A stretch of DNA of 64,000 nucleotides from an uncultured Muribaculaceae bacterium (GCA_910579305.1 CAJTTA010000004.1:1-64000), one strand, 5' to 3'. Shown: positions 46,331 through 56,388, counted from the stretch's first letter. Notes: a model not told the origin generated them from the sequence alone. Numbers and translations: made by a program.

Positions 46331-48010
46331 TTACTTGGCGATCTTCGCAGTCTTCACAGTGCCGTCTGCCTTGATCTCACGCTGGATGAAGATACCCTGC
46401 TGAGGAGCTGCATTGAGGCGCTGACCCTGGAGGTTGAAGTACTGAGTGCTTACTACAGGTGCATTGCTGATTACCTCTTCTACGCCGGCGTCATCAAAGG
46501 CCTTGTCAATTACATTGTAATTAGATGCAGAAGTTGAAGGAATCTGGCTCATGCTGTTCCAGTTATTGGCATCATCGTGAAGGATGATAGGCTGAGTGGA
46601 GTAACCCATGATAGTGTGGCCGTTCCATCCGTCGGCAGAGAACTTGAAGTTGAAGCCGTAGTTCTCATCGCCGGCACCTATGAGAGAGAGCTCTTCCATG
46701 GGGAAAATTTTGTAGCCGTTCCACCAGCACTTGAATCCGTCCTGATCACAAAGTGCAGTGTTGTAGTAAGCGGGAGCGAGCTCATAGGGAGTAGGCACAG
46801 AGTTCCATTCCGCGATAACCTCCTGGCCGCCTACAATCTCGGTTTTGTAACTGGGCACAGGCATCTTGTATATGCCATTGAAGCCATTGGAATTGGCAGG
46901 CACGAAGAGTGCAGCTGAGAGGAAATTCATCTGATAGTCTTCGGTGCTGCGGGCTACGGGAGCGATATTCTGAAGAAGTCCACCCTCAAGAACCTCCTCG
47001 CCGTTGAAAGTAGGCATCCAGGCAAATATATCCTGACCATTGCTTGTACCCATGTATGATACAGTCTCATCACACCATGTGAGATAATAACGCTTCACGG
47101 GCTCAAACTCTTTGAAGTAAGCGACACCATACTCTGAGTCGATATCTACAAGACCGCAGTTGAAGGCATGAACCTCATCGAAGTTAAGATAGAGATCGGA
47201 GAAGCCGAGGATGACGGGATTGCCGCTCAGAGAATATATAGCGCTGACAGTGGCGCCGGACACTACACCCTGGCCGTTACTTGTGCCGAGGATCCAGTTG
47301 AAGTCGATGGCTGCCTCGCTGAATTCGGGGTCATAAGCCCTCCAATTCACATAAGAGCCGTCGAAGCTGATCTGCTGCGCACCTACTGTACAGGGCTTGG
47401 TAGCATATTCGACATCATTCCATGTAACTTTAGCACCGAGGAGATCGCTCTGAAGAATGCAGGTAGCGGAATAGAAACCTGCGAGCACAGGGATACGGCT
47501 TTCGCGAGTCACAACTGTCTCAATGGGCTCCGGGGCAAGAGCGGCTTCAAGAGAGCCATACTTTGCTATTGCCTTATTCTTGTCGAGTCCTGCTTTAGTC
47601 CACACGTCATTGTCGTATGCGCAAGCGGCAGGCCACAGCATGTAAGAGGGGAAAAAGTCTTTGCCGGTCGAAAAATTCTGCGAAGAGAAAAGCACGGCAT
47701 AGAAGGGGAAATCCTCAAGAGTGAGGATAGGTGAACCCTGCTGCTCTGAGAGGCCGAAAGTCTCACCTGCGCCGCCGAGCAGACGGAACATCATGGCCCA
47801 GCTTTGACCTGTACCGCTCTCCATTGCTCTGAACATGCCGTCGGGAGCATCCTGCGCGGTGATAGCCTTCATATTACCCTGGAAATACATCTGCGCTGCG
47901 ATGTTGGGATCTAAAGCGTTGTTCTTAGTGCTTACAACCTGCTTCACGGGGAAAGCCATGGCTGATGCAGCTACACAAGCGCCAACAAGAAGAGTAAAGA
48001 TTTTCTTCAT
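46331..48010 (-). CDS. Secreted protein with C-terminal sorting-type tail
   Basis: The 559-residue protein has a signal peptide (about 1-19, ending MAF) and a large Tyr/Trp/Asn-rich extracellular region without a motif I can name. The last 35 residues (YFNLQGQRLNAAPQQGIFIQ then a basic tail) match the NLQGQR...GIFI pattern at the end of many secreted Bacteroidales proteins, seen as a type IX secretion or surface-sorting signal. A PorV homologue is in the window. It is a single gene with its own promoter and terminator. Confidence 0.78.
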   Translation of the reverse strand: MKKIFTLLVGACVAASAMAFPVKQVVSTKNNALDPNIAAQMYFQGNMKAITAQDAPDGMFRAMESGTGQSWAMMFRLLGGAGETFGLSEQQGSPILTLEDFPFYAVLFSSQNFSTGKDFFPSYMLWPAACAYDNDVWTKAGLDKNKAIAKYGSLEAALAPEPIETVVTRESRIPVLAGFYSATCILQSDLLGAKVTWNDVEYATKPCTVGAQQISFDGSYVNWRAYDPEFSEAAIDFNWILGTSNGQGVVSGATVSAIYSLSGNPVILGFSDLYLNFDEVHAFNCGLVDIDSEYGVAYFKEFEPVKRYYLTWCDETVSYMGTSNGQDIFAWMPTFNGEEVLEGGLLQNIAPVARSTEDYQMNFLSAALFVPANSNGFNGIYKMPVPSYKTEIVGGQEVIAEWNSVPTPYELAPAYYNTALCDQDGFKCWWNGYKIFPMEELSLIGAGDENYGFNFKFSADGWNGHTIMGYSTQPIILHDDANNWNSMSQIPSTSASNYNVIDKAFDDAGVEEVISNAPVVSTQYFNLQGQRLNAAPQQGIFIQREIKADGTVKTAKIAK

Positions 48011-48225
48011 TGTAGAGTCTTTTTAGTTAATTATTAATTTAGTTGTCTTGATATTCAAAATTCTGAAGCGACCTCCTCTCTATGAAGAGGTCAGCGAAAT
48101 ATTGTGTGAGGGAACATTCCTCCTGTCTTCAAAAGATTCATTATGCCTGAGGCCACACAAGGCCGTCACAAAAGATAGGTAGCAAAGATTATCGGAACTA
48201 AATGACTCACCGAATATTTCAAGCG

Positions 48226-48257
48226 CAAATGTAGCGTTAATTTTTGAATAGCACAAA
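48226..48257 (-). promoter_or_regulatory. Promoter of the secreted-protein gene
   Basis: TTTG (48254-48257) lies 20 bases upstream of TACATTTG (48226-48233) on the minus strand. The leader to the start codon at 48010 is about 210 bases. Confidence 0.72.
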
Positions 48258-48410
48258 TATTTTAAGAAAAAAAACTCACCACCCGCCAAAAAAGCCGGAC
48301 TTCTCTACTCCGGCCACCCTGAGTCTGCGGCATAAGCGCTCGCTGCCCACATAAGCTAACATGCCTGTAATCAAGCGAATGAGGCGGCATTAGCCACCTC
48401 TCAAGACGAA

Positions 48411-48443
48411 GCGGCCCCGCTCCTTAACCGGGAGCGGGACCGC
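48411..48443 (-). terminator. Terminator of the SusC/SusD operon
   Basis: GCGGCCCCGCTCC pairs with GGAGCGGGACCGC with one mismatch. It lies about 42 bases after the SusD stop. The T run is weak but the stem is very stable. Confidence 0.72.
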
Positions 48444-48484
48444 AACTATAATAAGATCAAGTATGAGTCAATCAGAGATTCATA

Positions 48485-50224
48485 TTACTCTCCTACGATA
48501 ACCTCGCCCGGGATAGGCTCAGTGATCAAGTCATTGTAGGTGCGCTCAGAGTTAGGAATGCCGTAGCGCCAGCCATGATTGGAAGAAGGATCCACATCGC
48601 ATGCGAGACCGGCGGGAATATTGCCTGAATTCACATTACCTGCCTCCCAGGCCGTACGGGTCATGTTCAAGCCCCAGCGCTTGAGGTCAAACCAGCAGAA
48701 TCCCTCGCCCCAAAGCTCGATGCGGCGATACAGACGCACCTCGTCGATAAGAGCCTGGCCTGTGAGCGAGCAAGTGTAGGAAGCGTTGCGGGGCTGATTG
48801 ATCTCCAGCAGGAGAGCCTGGGCATCGGAAGTCATGCCGAGCTCGGCACATGCCTCAGCCTCGTAGAGATACATCTCCGTAGCGCGCATGAAAGGCACCT
48901 GGGCGAGGCCGTCCTCACCGGTGAGGCCGTTACACCAGAACTTGATCTGAGCTCCATCGCGTATGATAGAGGTAGTCTCATCATTGGTAGTGGCAGTCTC
49001 ATAAGCATTGTTTCCGGTCACGCCGGCAGGCTTGTGCTCATCCATCCAGCTTCTTGCTGCGCTTATCATACGCGCGTTCTTGAAGGCGCCGGTAGCGGGA
49101 TTCACAGCGGTGTTCAGGTAGAACATCGAGGGACGCAGAGCAGGCATCTTCTCATAAGTGAGCCACCAGTTCGTGCGCTTGTCCTCGGCAGGAATCATCT
49201 TGTAGAGGTCGCGGTTGATGGCGTTGGTATAGCGGGCATTGAGAGCCGCGTAGCTGTTGCAGCACCAGAACGTGCAGAAGTTGCCATAGATAAAGTTGTC
49301 GATAGAAGCGAACGAGGGCGCCCACATCCATTCATTCTCATTATATGACATATATCCGCCGAACGCCTCTTCATCGGTGGCGATGCGCTTGCCCTGACGT
49401 GCATTGTGAGCCATGGTGCGCACAGTCTGCCAGTCATTCTTGAGAGCGGCCACACGCGCATAGATACCGTAGGCCACATTCAGATTGATCTCATAGTTGA
49501 GAGTGCGGAAGCTCTTGCCGGCTGAAGTAAAGAGACTGATGGCGTTATCCAGGTCGCTATAGCACTGGTCGAGCACCTCGTTCATGGTGGACACGGCTTT
49601 GTTCTGAGGATCATTGGGAGAAGTGCGGAGCACTACGGTTTTCTTTTCGCCATTGTTGGAGTCAGCCCAACGGGGGGCATACACCTGGAGCAGACGCCAA
49701 TAGCAGTGAGCGCGCAGGGCGTAGGCCTGAGCCTTGGTGAAGTCGCGAAGGGCCACCTTGTCGGGATTGTTTTCACCCACGTCAGTGCCGTCTATCACAT
49801 TGAGCACCTCATTTACCTGAGCGATCATGGCATAGGCATAATACCACCATGTGGTGTTCCACCTCATGTCGCCCGACGAGAGAGCATTATCCTGCATGCT
49901 GTAGAGAATCACCCATGAGGGAGCCTGGTCATATATCGCATTGATATAGCAGTCGGAGCCGGGAAGCTCGCCTGTGTAGTAGCTATAGCCGGTCTCTCCC
50001 TGCCAGAAACCCTGAATGGGAGACATATACTCGTTGTTCCAGGGCACAGCCATACCGCTTTGCGCGCCAAGCATTGCCATGCGGGCAGACTCCGGAGTGG
50101 CGCAGATATTGTCGGCCGGAATAGAGCCATGAGTGGGGGTATCGAGATAGTCACTCGCGCATGAAGAAAGAGCGAGTGCGCACAGAGCCGCTGCAGCCCC
50201 CTTGAGATATTTATTAGTTAACAT
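48485..50224 (-). CDS. SusD/RagB-family nutrient-binding lipoprotein
   Basis: The 579-residue lipoprotein (lipobox ALSSC, C22) has the helical tetratricopeptide-like SusD fold. Typical segments are DYLDTPTHGSIPADN near the N-terminus, QAYALRAHCYWRLLQVYAPRW in the middle, and the C-terminal GEGFCWFDLKRWG. It sits on the cell surface and forms a lid on the SusC transporter encoded upstream. Ligand cannot be read from sequence; no glycosidase, protease or sensor gene accompanies it. Confidence 0.92.
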   Translation of the reverse strand: MLTNKYLKGAAAALCALALSSCASDYLDTPTHGSIPADNICATPESARMAMLGAQSGMAVPWNNEYMSPIQGFWQGETGYSYYTGELPGSDCYINAIYDQAPSWVILYSMQDNALSSGDMRWNTTWWYYAYAMIAQVNEVLNVIDGTDVGENNPDKVALRDFTKAQAYALRAHCYWRLLQVYAPRWADSNNGEKKTVVLRTSPNDPQNKAVSTMNEVLDQCYSDLDNAISLFTSAGKSFRTLNYEINLNVAYGIYARVAALKNDWQTVRTMAHNARQGKRIATDEEAFGGYMSYNENEWMWAPSFASIDNFIYGNFCTFWCCNSYAALNARYTNAINRDLYKMIPAEDKRTNWWLTYEKMPALRPSMFYLNTAVNPATGAFKNARMISAARSWMDEHKPAGVTGNNAYETATTNDETTSIIRDGAQIKFWCNGLTGEDGLAQVPFMRATEMYLYEAEACAELGMTSDAQALLLEINQPRNASYTCSLTGQALIDEVRLYRRIELWGEGFCWFDLKRWGLNMTRTAWEAGNVNSGNIPAGLACDVDPSSNHGWRYGIPNSERTYNDLITEPIPGEVIVGE

Positions 50225-50263
50225 ATTAACTTAAATTCTTAAATCTTGTGATTACATGATAAA

Positions 50264-53200
50264 TTAGAAACGTGCCGTGAGCTGGAAGGAGAACACACGG
50301 GTAGTCACGAAGCTGCCTAAATCGCTCTGCACGCCTGAGTAAGTCTGCTGGGGGTTGAGACCCTTGCGGGCAGTCACAGTGAAGAGATTGTCTACTGTGA
50401 AACCTACGTTGATGTTCTGGAGCTGAAGCTTGTTCACCCATGCCTTGGGCAGATCATATGAGATCATGATGTTCTTGAGCACGAGCCAGGAAGCATTAGT
50501 GAGGAAGCGCGTGGAAGTATAGTTGTTATCCTGCACAGTGGTGGGGTTGTTCTGGGGCACGCCGTTGGGATCGATACGGTTGGGGCTGTCGGCAGTCATG
50601 CCGGCGGGAGCCTCGACCCATGCATTGAGAGCGTCCACATGATAGGCGGAATTAGTGGAGTTAACACTCATGAGATTGGAATAGATGTTATCCATTACCT
50701 TGCCGCCGAGAGAGTAAGTGAAGAGCAGGCCGAAGTTGATGCCCTTCCAGGAAAGCTGAGTGCCTACGGAACCGAAGACAGTGGGTATGGCTGAGCCATT
50801 CCAGGATCTGGTGGCATATGTGGATGAAGTGGTATAGGTCTTGCCGTTGATAGTCACGAGGGTGCCGTCGTTGGCAGCATTCTTCTGCTCATTGGCCCAC
50901 ATGGCGTCAAGTTCAGCCTCGGTATAGGGAGTGGCGCCTGTACGATAGTAATTCTTATAATCCTGCTCGTCGAAAACATAGAGAGAATTACCGGTCATCT
51001 GGTCAACACCTACCCAAGTGGGTATATACCATTCATAGAGAGACTTGCCTACAGAGAGACGCTGAGAGCCATTGTTCATGTCGGCATTGTTATAGGGAAG
51101 GCTCTTCACGCGGTTCTGGAGGAACGTAGCGTCGATAGAGGCAGTCCAGCGGAAGTCCTGGTTCTGCATGATAGTGCCGTTGAAGGAGAGCTCCCAGCCG
51201 CGGTTCACGAGCGCGCCGATATTGAGAGGAGTTTTCATGGCAGAACCGGAACCGATGATATAACCGGTGGAAGGAGCCGCGGGCAGCGAGAGGATAAGGT
51301 CGGAAGAACGCTTGTCGAAGTAACCGATAGAGAAGTTCAGACGGTTGTTGAATACAGATCCTTCAAGACCTATGTCAAGAGTCTTGTTGGCCTCCCACTT
51401 GAGGTTGGGGTTGCCTGTGGTGGCACGCATCAGCATTGCGGTGTTGGAGAGAGAGGAATAGGCATACTGTGAGCTCCATGAAAGAGCGGGAGCGGAGAGA
51501 TAGTTACCTACGGCACCGTAAGCGAAGCGAAACTTGAGGTAGTTGAGCCATGCGAGCTGGTGAGTGAACTCTTCCTTGGAGATGATCCAGCTTGCGCCTA
51601 CGCTCCAGAAAGTGCCCCAGCGGTTCTCCTTGGCGAAACGGTCGGCACCGTCACGACGCACGGAACCCTCGAAGAAGTACTTGTCCCAATAGTTGTAGCG
51701 CACGCGGCCGAGATAAGACTCAGTGCGGCCCTCGGCATAGTTGCCGGCGGGATTCTGCACGATGTTCTCGAAGTTATTGGGTGCATAGTAGTCATCCTCG
51801 ATCTGGCCGCGCATATAGATAGCCTCGGCGGAAGAATAAGCAGTGGTGTTCTCATGGCCGAGGAGCACGTCTATGTGGTGTTCCTGCTCGCGGCCATAGT
51901 TATGGCCCCATGTGAGATTCTGCATGAAGGTGTGATAGCGATACTGGTCATTCTCTAAGGTGAGACGTCCTTCGGGGTAGGCATCGCCGAGCAAATTGTT
52001 CTGATACTGGGTATAGCGGGTCATGCGGCGAGACATCTGTCCGCGGAACGTGAGCTCGAAGCCATAGGGTATTACGGCTGTGGCGTAGGCGCTTCCGTCC
52101 ACCACGAGGCTGTGGTAGTCATTCTTGTCATGACGGATAGCGAAAGCCACGTTGCGGTTGTCGTTGCGGCCACGCATGTTCCACTGGGGCTGACCGTCTA
52201 CATATACGATGTTGCCCTCTGCATCATGCTCGTAGTAAGGGAAGATAGGAGCATAATACATGGAAGCGAACGGGTTGTTCTGAGCATCAGTTCCGGCCTG
52301 GTCGTTATACTCCGAAGAGGTGGAGGAACCGCGGAGATCCATGCCGAGACGCAGATAGGAAGTGGGCTGGGCATTGACATTGAAGCGTGCGTTGAAACGC
52401 TCGAAGTCAGTCTTGAGCAGATAGCCCTTCTCGTTGAGATAACCTACGGATGCGAAGAGGTTATACTTGTCGCTGGCGGCAGCCAGGTTGAGGTTGTATT
52501 CCTGACGGAGACCGGTGCGGTGCAGAGCGTCCCACCAGTCAAGGTCGGTGTAGCCGGGGAGCACGTAGGCATCGCTCACTATGCGGCCGTTCTCGTCATA
52601 CAGCTCGTTGCCGGGCTTGTTATATACGTTCTGACCCTGAAGGTAACCTGACACGAAGTTCTCCTGCAGATATGCATTTGCAGTGGCACGGTCGGGATAA
52701 ACCTTGGGGTTGGTGGTCATAAGCTGGTTGGCATATGTAGTGAACATAGTCTCCATCCAGGGGGTAGTGGAAAGGCGGTCATACTCGGGCAGACCACGGG
52801 AAATAGCGCCTTCGCGCACCGTGAGAGTCACGTCCACCTTGCCTACGTTCTTGGCACGCTTGGTGGTGATGAGCACAACGCCATTGGCACCGCGCACACC
52901 GTAGAGAGCGCAGGAAGCCGCATCCTTGAGCACAGTGAGGCTCTCGATGTCGGCGGGGTTTATATCGGCGAGATCACCGTCGAAAGGCATGCCGTCCACT
53001 ACATATGTGGGCGCCTGCGTGCCGGTGATGGAGCCGTAGCCGCGTATGCGGATCGTGGGAGAAGAACCGGGAGCACCGGTGGTGTTGTTCACCTGCACGC
53101 CGGGGGCGTTGCCTTCAAGAGCGGCAGTCACGGAGGTCACGGGGCGATCTTCGATCTCCTTAGCTCCCACAACTGATACAGAACCGGTGAGTGACTCCTT

Positions 53201-53536
53201 AGTAGCGGTGCCGTAAGCCACAACCACTACCTCATCGAGATTGGAGGAGGTGGAGGCGAGATACACGGTCATGCCGTCGGATAGATCTACGGTCTGTTCT
53301 TTGTAACCTACATAGCTCACCTTGGCCTTCTTTACATTGTCGGGCACATTGAGAGTGAAGTGGCCGTCATAGTCGGCGGCTACACCCTGGCCACCGCCTA
53401 TAGGCATGATAGTGGCTCCGATGAGAGGCTCATTGGTACCTGCTTCAACGACGGTGCCGTGAATAGTGCGTGCCTGCGTCTCCGCAGCCCATGCAACAGC
53501 CACGACAGCCATTGAGGTTAAAAACAGTTTTCTCAT
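50264..53536 (-). CDS. SusC/RagA-family TonB-linked outer-membrane transporter
   Basis: The 1090-residue protein has a signal peptide (about 1-22), an N-terminal carboxypeptidase-regulatory-like domain (TIHGTVVEAGTNEPLIGATI), the SusC-type box VVVVAYGTATKESLTGSVS before the plug, the plug motif DPADIESLTVLKDAASCALYG-like with YGVRGANGVVLITTK, and a large barrel ending RVFSFQLTARF. It imports a nutrient with SusD. It is the first gene of the pair, 39 bases upstream of the SusD gene, with a long leader. Confidence 0.93.
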   Translation of the reverse strand: MRKLFLTSMAVVAVAWAAETQARTIHGTVVEAGTNEPLIGATIMPIGGGQGVAADYDGHFTLNVPDNVKKAKVSYVGYKEQTVDLSDGMTVYLASTSSNLDEVVVVAYGTATKESLTGSVSVVGAKEIEDRPVTSVTAALEGNAPGVQVNNTTGAPGSSPTIRIRGYGSITGTQAPTYVVDGMPFDGDLADINPADIESLTVLKDAASCALYGVRGANGVVLITTKRAKNVGKVDVTLTVREGAISRGLPEYDRLSTTPWMETMFTTYANQLMTTNPKVYPDRATANAYLQENFVSGYLQGQNVYNKPGNELYDENGRIVSDAYVLPGYTDLDWWDALHRTGLRQEYNLNLAAASDKYNLFASVGYLNEKGYLLKTDFERFNARFNVNAQPTSYLRLGMDLRGSSTSSEYNDQAGTDAQNNPFASMYYAPIFPYYEHDAEGNIVYVDGQPQWNMRGRNDNRNVAFAIRHDKNDYHSLVVDGSAYATAVIPYGFELTFRGQMSRRMTRYTQYQNNLLGDAYPEGRLTLENDQYRYHTFMQNLTWGHNYGREQEHHIDVLLGHENTTAYSSAEAIYMRGQIEDDYYAPNNFENIVQNPAGNYAEGRTESYLGRVRYNYWDKYFFEGSVRRDGADRFAKENRWGTFWSVGASWIISKEEFTHQLAWLNYLKFRFAYGAVGNYLSAPALSWSSQYAYSSLSNTAMLMRATTGNPNLKWEANKTLDIGLEGSVFNNRLNFSIGYFDKRSSDLILSLPAAPSTGYIIGSGSAMKTPLNIGALVNRGWELSFNGTIMQNQDFRWTASIDATFLQNRVKSLPYNNADMNNGSQRLSVGKSLYEWYIPTWVGVDQMTGNSLYVFDEQDYKNYYRTGATPYTEAELDAMWANEQKNAANDGTLVTINGKTYTTSSTYATRSWNGSAIPTVFGSVGTQLSWKGINFGLLFTYSLGGKVMDNIYSNLMSVNSTNSAYHVDALNAWVEAPAGMTADSPNRIDPNGVPQNNPTTVQDNNYTSTRFLTNASWLVLKNIMISYDLPKAWVNKLQLQNINVGFTVDNLFTVTARKGLNPQQTYSGVQSDLGSFVTTRVFSFQLTARF

Positions 53537-53952
53537 ACTTTAGTTAGTTTAGTGATTATGAATGTTTGTATTTTTTTCTTAGCCACAGAAGAGAGATGCC
53601 CGATTACCGAGCGAGTTAGCGACATGCAGATATGGAGAACTAAATCCTAACTTTCCTTAAAATCATAATCCAGGCCTGAGATTGCAACGACTGGTGTAAT
53701 TCATTGACATTCAGGGCCTAAGCGTGTTCAAAGATGGTAGTAGATAATTTAGAAGGCCTTATCTGTCGATACTAATCAGATGCAAAATTAACATTATTTT
53801 TTTGTCGCGCAACGCTTTTTTGCAGTTTTAACATTTTTTACATAGCGCTCCCCCTCTCATCCATAAATCACCAATGTGTGCAGCGCCTGTGCGATATCAC
53901 CCTCAATTACCCCCCCCAACTATCTAATTAGCAATACTTTACATGCCAGATA
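53537..53952. other. Leader and promoter region of the SusC gene
   Basis: These 416 bases hold a promoter (53783-53812), a leader of about 240 bases and an AT-rich tract. No gene is supported. Confidence 0.65.
53783..53812 (-). promoter_or_regulatory. Promoter of the SusC/SusD operon
   Basis: TTG (53810-53812) lies 19 bases upstream of TAATTTTG (53783-53790) on the minus strand. The predicted leader of about 240 bases is long enough for small-RNA or RNA-binding control, which is known for Bacteroides SusC leaders. Confidence 0.6.
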
Positions 53953-54663
53953 TCACAATTCCAACGGCACACGCGACACATTTTCATCAACTTTGCCTTC
54001 GATACCCGGCACGTTTCCGCTATGGGAGTACTGCCAGTAGCTCCACTGGGGCGCATCCTCTATGGGCATCGAGTCGGTGAAGGAACATATCCACAGCGGA
54101 TAATCGGAGAATTCATCCTGAAGATATTCATAATATCCATCCTTGTTGGAATAAAGCGTGATGGGAAAGCCCCGCATGTTAAGATAATCAAGCATGGCTG
54201 AGAGACGCGATATAATCACCGGTGTGGATACCCCCGCGGCATTGCCCTCTTCCTCTATGTCGATGGCCACGCCGAGAGCAGGCAATCTTCCGTCGAGGGC
54301 CTGACAGAGATTTATGGCCTGAAGCATGCCGTCGCAGTCGAAACGGAAATAATGATACGCCCCCACGGCAAGTCCGGCTGACACTGCCGCATCATAATTG
54401 TCTGCAAAACGGGCATCGCGGAAGGTCTCCCCTTCTCCGGCCTTTATCCACACAAAGCTATAGCCGGCCTCTCTCACCCGGCGGAAATCCACCTCTCCGT
54501 TATGAGCCGATATGTCTATCCCCTTCACGGGATAGCGCCGGAAGTCGACCTTGGCAGCGCGGGTGCGATAACAGAACACCCACAGCCCTGAGAATACAAG
54601 CAATCCGAGTATGAGCAGGAAGCCTACGGATACAAGTATGTCATGACGTGTGGGTATATGCAT
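53953..54663 (-). CDS. GH25 lysozyme-like muramidase, membrane anchored
   Basis: From the ATG at 54663 the protein has 236 residues. One membrane helix (about 9-30) anchors a GH25 domain: KGIDISAHNGEVDFRRV, FVWIKAGEGETFRD, VGAYHYFRFD, the catalytic AIDIEEEG, and WQYSHSGNVPGIEGKVDENV at the end. It cleaves muramic acid bonds in peptidoglycan from the periplasmic face. A TTG four codons upstream is the alternative start. It follows ispF by 25 bases. Confidence 0.88.
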   Translation of the reverse strand: MHIPTRHDILVSVGFLLILGLLVFSGLWVFCYRTRAAKVDFRRYPVKGIDISAHNGEVDFRRVREAGYSFVWIKAGEGETFRDARFADNYDAAVSAGLAVGAYHYFRFDCDGMLQAINLCQALDGRLPALGVAIDIEEEGNAAGVSTPVIISRLSAMLDYLNMRGFPITLYSNKDGYYEYLQDEFSDYPLWICSFTDSMPIEDAPQWSYWQYSHSGNVPGIEGKVDENVSRVPLEL

Positions 54664-54688
54664 GAACGATGCCAAGAGGCTGTTTTTT

Positions 54689-55177
54689 CTATACTATATA
54701 GATAAGCGCGGTGGCCATGGCCGCTATTCCCTCCCGGCGACCTGTGAATCCGAGCCCCTCGGTGGTTGTGGCCTTGACTGACACACAGTCCGGCTCTATC
54801 TGCATTATCCCGGCAAGAAGGCTCTGCATTTCGGGCACGTGAGGATTGATCTTGGGGGCTTCGGCCATGATGGTGACATCGGCATTGCCTATGGCGAAGC
54901 CTGCTCCGGCGAGCAACTCCACCACAGCGGCGAGCAGACGCTTGGAGTCGGCGCCTGCATATGCCGGGTCGTTATCAGGGAAATGGTAGCCTATGTCGCG
55001 CATGGCAGCCGCTCCGAGCAGAGCGTCGCAGAGGGCATGTATGGCCACATCGGCATCACTGTGGCCCAGCAGGCCGTGCGTGTGAGGTATCTTGAGGCCA
55101 CACAGCCAGAGGTCGCGTCCCTCTACGAGACGGTGCACATCATAGCCGAGACCTGTGCGGAACGAAGGTTTCATCAT
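54689..55177 (-). CDS. ispF: 2-C-methyl-D-erythritol 2,4-cyclodiphosphate synthase
   Basis: The 162-residue enzyme has the metal-binding GYDVHRL (D13, H15), HSDADVAIHALCDALLGA, DIGYHFPDNDP and the C-terminal TTTEGLGFTGRREGIAA. It forms the cyclic diphosphate in the non-mevalonate isoprenoid pathway. It is a normal-length trimeric cytosolic enzyme. Its start overlaps the porV stop by four bases. Confidence 0.94.
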   Translation of the reverse strand: MMKPSFRTGLGYDVHRLVEGRDLWLCGLKIPHTHGLLGHSDADVAIHALCDALLGAAAMRDIGYHFPDNDPAYAGADSKRLLAAVVELLAGAGFAIGNADVTIMAEAPKINPHVPEMQSLLAGIMQIEPDCVSVKATTTEGLGFTGRREGIAAMATALIYIV

Positions 55178-56388
55178 CTGCGTCTCTTGCCGAGGAGGTC
55201 GCGGAGACCATCCATGTCAAACGATAATGTGAAGCGGAGCGTCTGGTCGAGAGGGGAGCTCTGCGCCGTGGCAATCATGTAGGAGGCATCAAGGCGCACC
55301 ACGTTGAGTGAGAAGCCCGCGCCTATGCCGAAGTAGGAGCGCCCGCCCTTATTGGCGTTCTCGTAATAGTAGCCGAGGCGTGCGAAGAATTGCTGGTTAT
55401 AGGCATATTCCGCACCGAGAGAGAAGTTGATCTCCTGCAGCTCCTCTTTCATTCCGCCCGGAGCATCGGAGAAACTCTTGAAGATGCCGGTGATGGGCGA
55501 CATGTTCTCCCAGTCGTCGAGATCCTTCTCAAATTGCTCCTGTCCCTCCATGGTGTCCATGTCATAATCCTTGGCACGCGGCTTGGTCGGCACAAGAAGC
55601 TTGTTGAGGTCAAGGCCGAAGGCCAGGGTGTTATAGTCGGCCAGAGGGAACATGAATGAGGCGCCGAGACGGAGATTGGTGGGCAGGAAGGCATTGTTGG
55701 TGCCGTGATCATAGCTCACTTTAGAACCTATGTTGCTGATATTGAAGCCCCATGCAAACTGGCACTCGTTGCGGCCCACCATGGGATAAGTGACATAATA
55801 TCCCGAGATGTCGGCACCAAAAGCCGAAGCGGCCGTGGTCTGCTCGCCGCTGTAGGCATCGTTGTAGCTGAGATCGGAGAGAATGTATCGCAGCACCACG
55901 CCCATAGAGAATTTCTCCGAAAGCTTGCGGGAGTAACCCACATCGAAGGCAAGCTCATAGGGGTTGATGGTCTGTATGACATTGCCTGCATCGTCATTGC
56001 TGGTCACTTCGCCGAGAGAGAAGTAGCGGAAGGAGGCGGAGAGAGCCTGATTGTCGCCCGATCCGAGCTTCATATATCCGGAGAGATCAGCCAGGAATAT
56101 GTCGTTGACAAGCTTGCGCAGCCAGGGGGTATAGCTTATGCCAAGACCGCCCGAGGAATATGCAAAGGCGTATTTCGAAGGGTTCCAGAACTGAGAGTTG
56201 ATATCGGGGTCGGTAGCTGCGCCGAGATTACCCATGGCCGAGCCACGCGCATCGGGAGTTATGCCGAGCGTGGTGACACCGGTGTTCACCGGGTTGAACT
56301 CATTGTCCTTGATATCATTCTCGGCACAAAGCGAGCCGGTGCCGAGGAGCATGCCGAGGAGCAAGGATATGGGGAGTAGATGCTTCAT
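55174..56388 (-). CDS. porV: Type IX secretion outer-membrane protein PorV
   Basis: The 404-residue protein has a signal peptide (about 1-22, ending LCA). It then has the PorV N-terminal pattern (NPVNTGVTTLGITPDARGSAMGN in short, GAATDPDINSQFWNPSKYAF) and a FadL-like 14-strand barrel. PorV binds cargo C-terminal domains and delivers them to the sortase PorU. The window also encodes at least one secreted protein with a sorting-type tail. Its coupling to ispF is probably just genome organisation. Confidence 0.88.
   Translation of the reverse strand: MKHLLPISLLLGMLLGTGSLCAENDIKDNEFNPVNTGVTTLGITPDARGSAMGNLGAATDPDINSQFWNPSKYAFAYSSGGLGISYTPWLRKLVNDIFLADLSGYMKLGSGDNQALSASFRYFSLGEVTSNDDAGNVIQTINPYELAFDVGYSRKLSEKFSMGVVLRYILSDLSYNDAYSGEQTTAASAFGADISGYYVTYPMVGRNECQFAWGFNISNIGSKVSYDHGTNNAFLPTNLRLGASFMFPLADYNTLAFGLDLNKLLVPTKPRAKDYDMDTMEGQEQFEKDLDDWENMSPITGIFKSFSDAPGGMKEELQEINFSLGAEYAYNQQFFARLGYYYENANKGGRSYFGIGAGFSLNVVRLDASYMIATAQSSPLDQTLRFTLSFDMDGLRDLLGKRRR

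Larger units (their letters stand above)
48011..48484. other. Intergenic region with promoter and terminator
   Basis: These 474 bases hold the promoter of the secreted protein gene and the terminator of the SusD gene. An open frame at 48080-48289 on the minus strand lacks protein-like features and is not supported. Confidence 0.65.

Noticed and set aside
48080..48289. Minus-strand open frame of 69 codons between the secreted protein and SusD genes
   Set aside because: It covers the secreted-protein promoter and leader and shows no conserved-looking features.
55705..56379. Open frame of 224 codons opposite porV
   Set aside because: It is antisense to a well supported barrel gene and has no recognisable domain.
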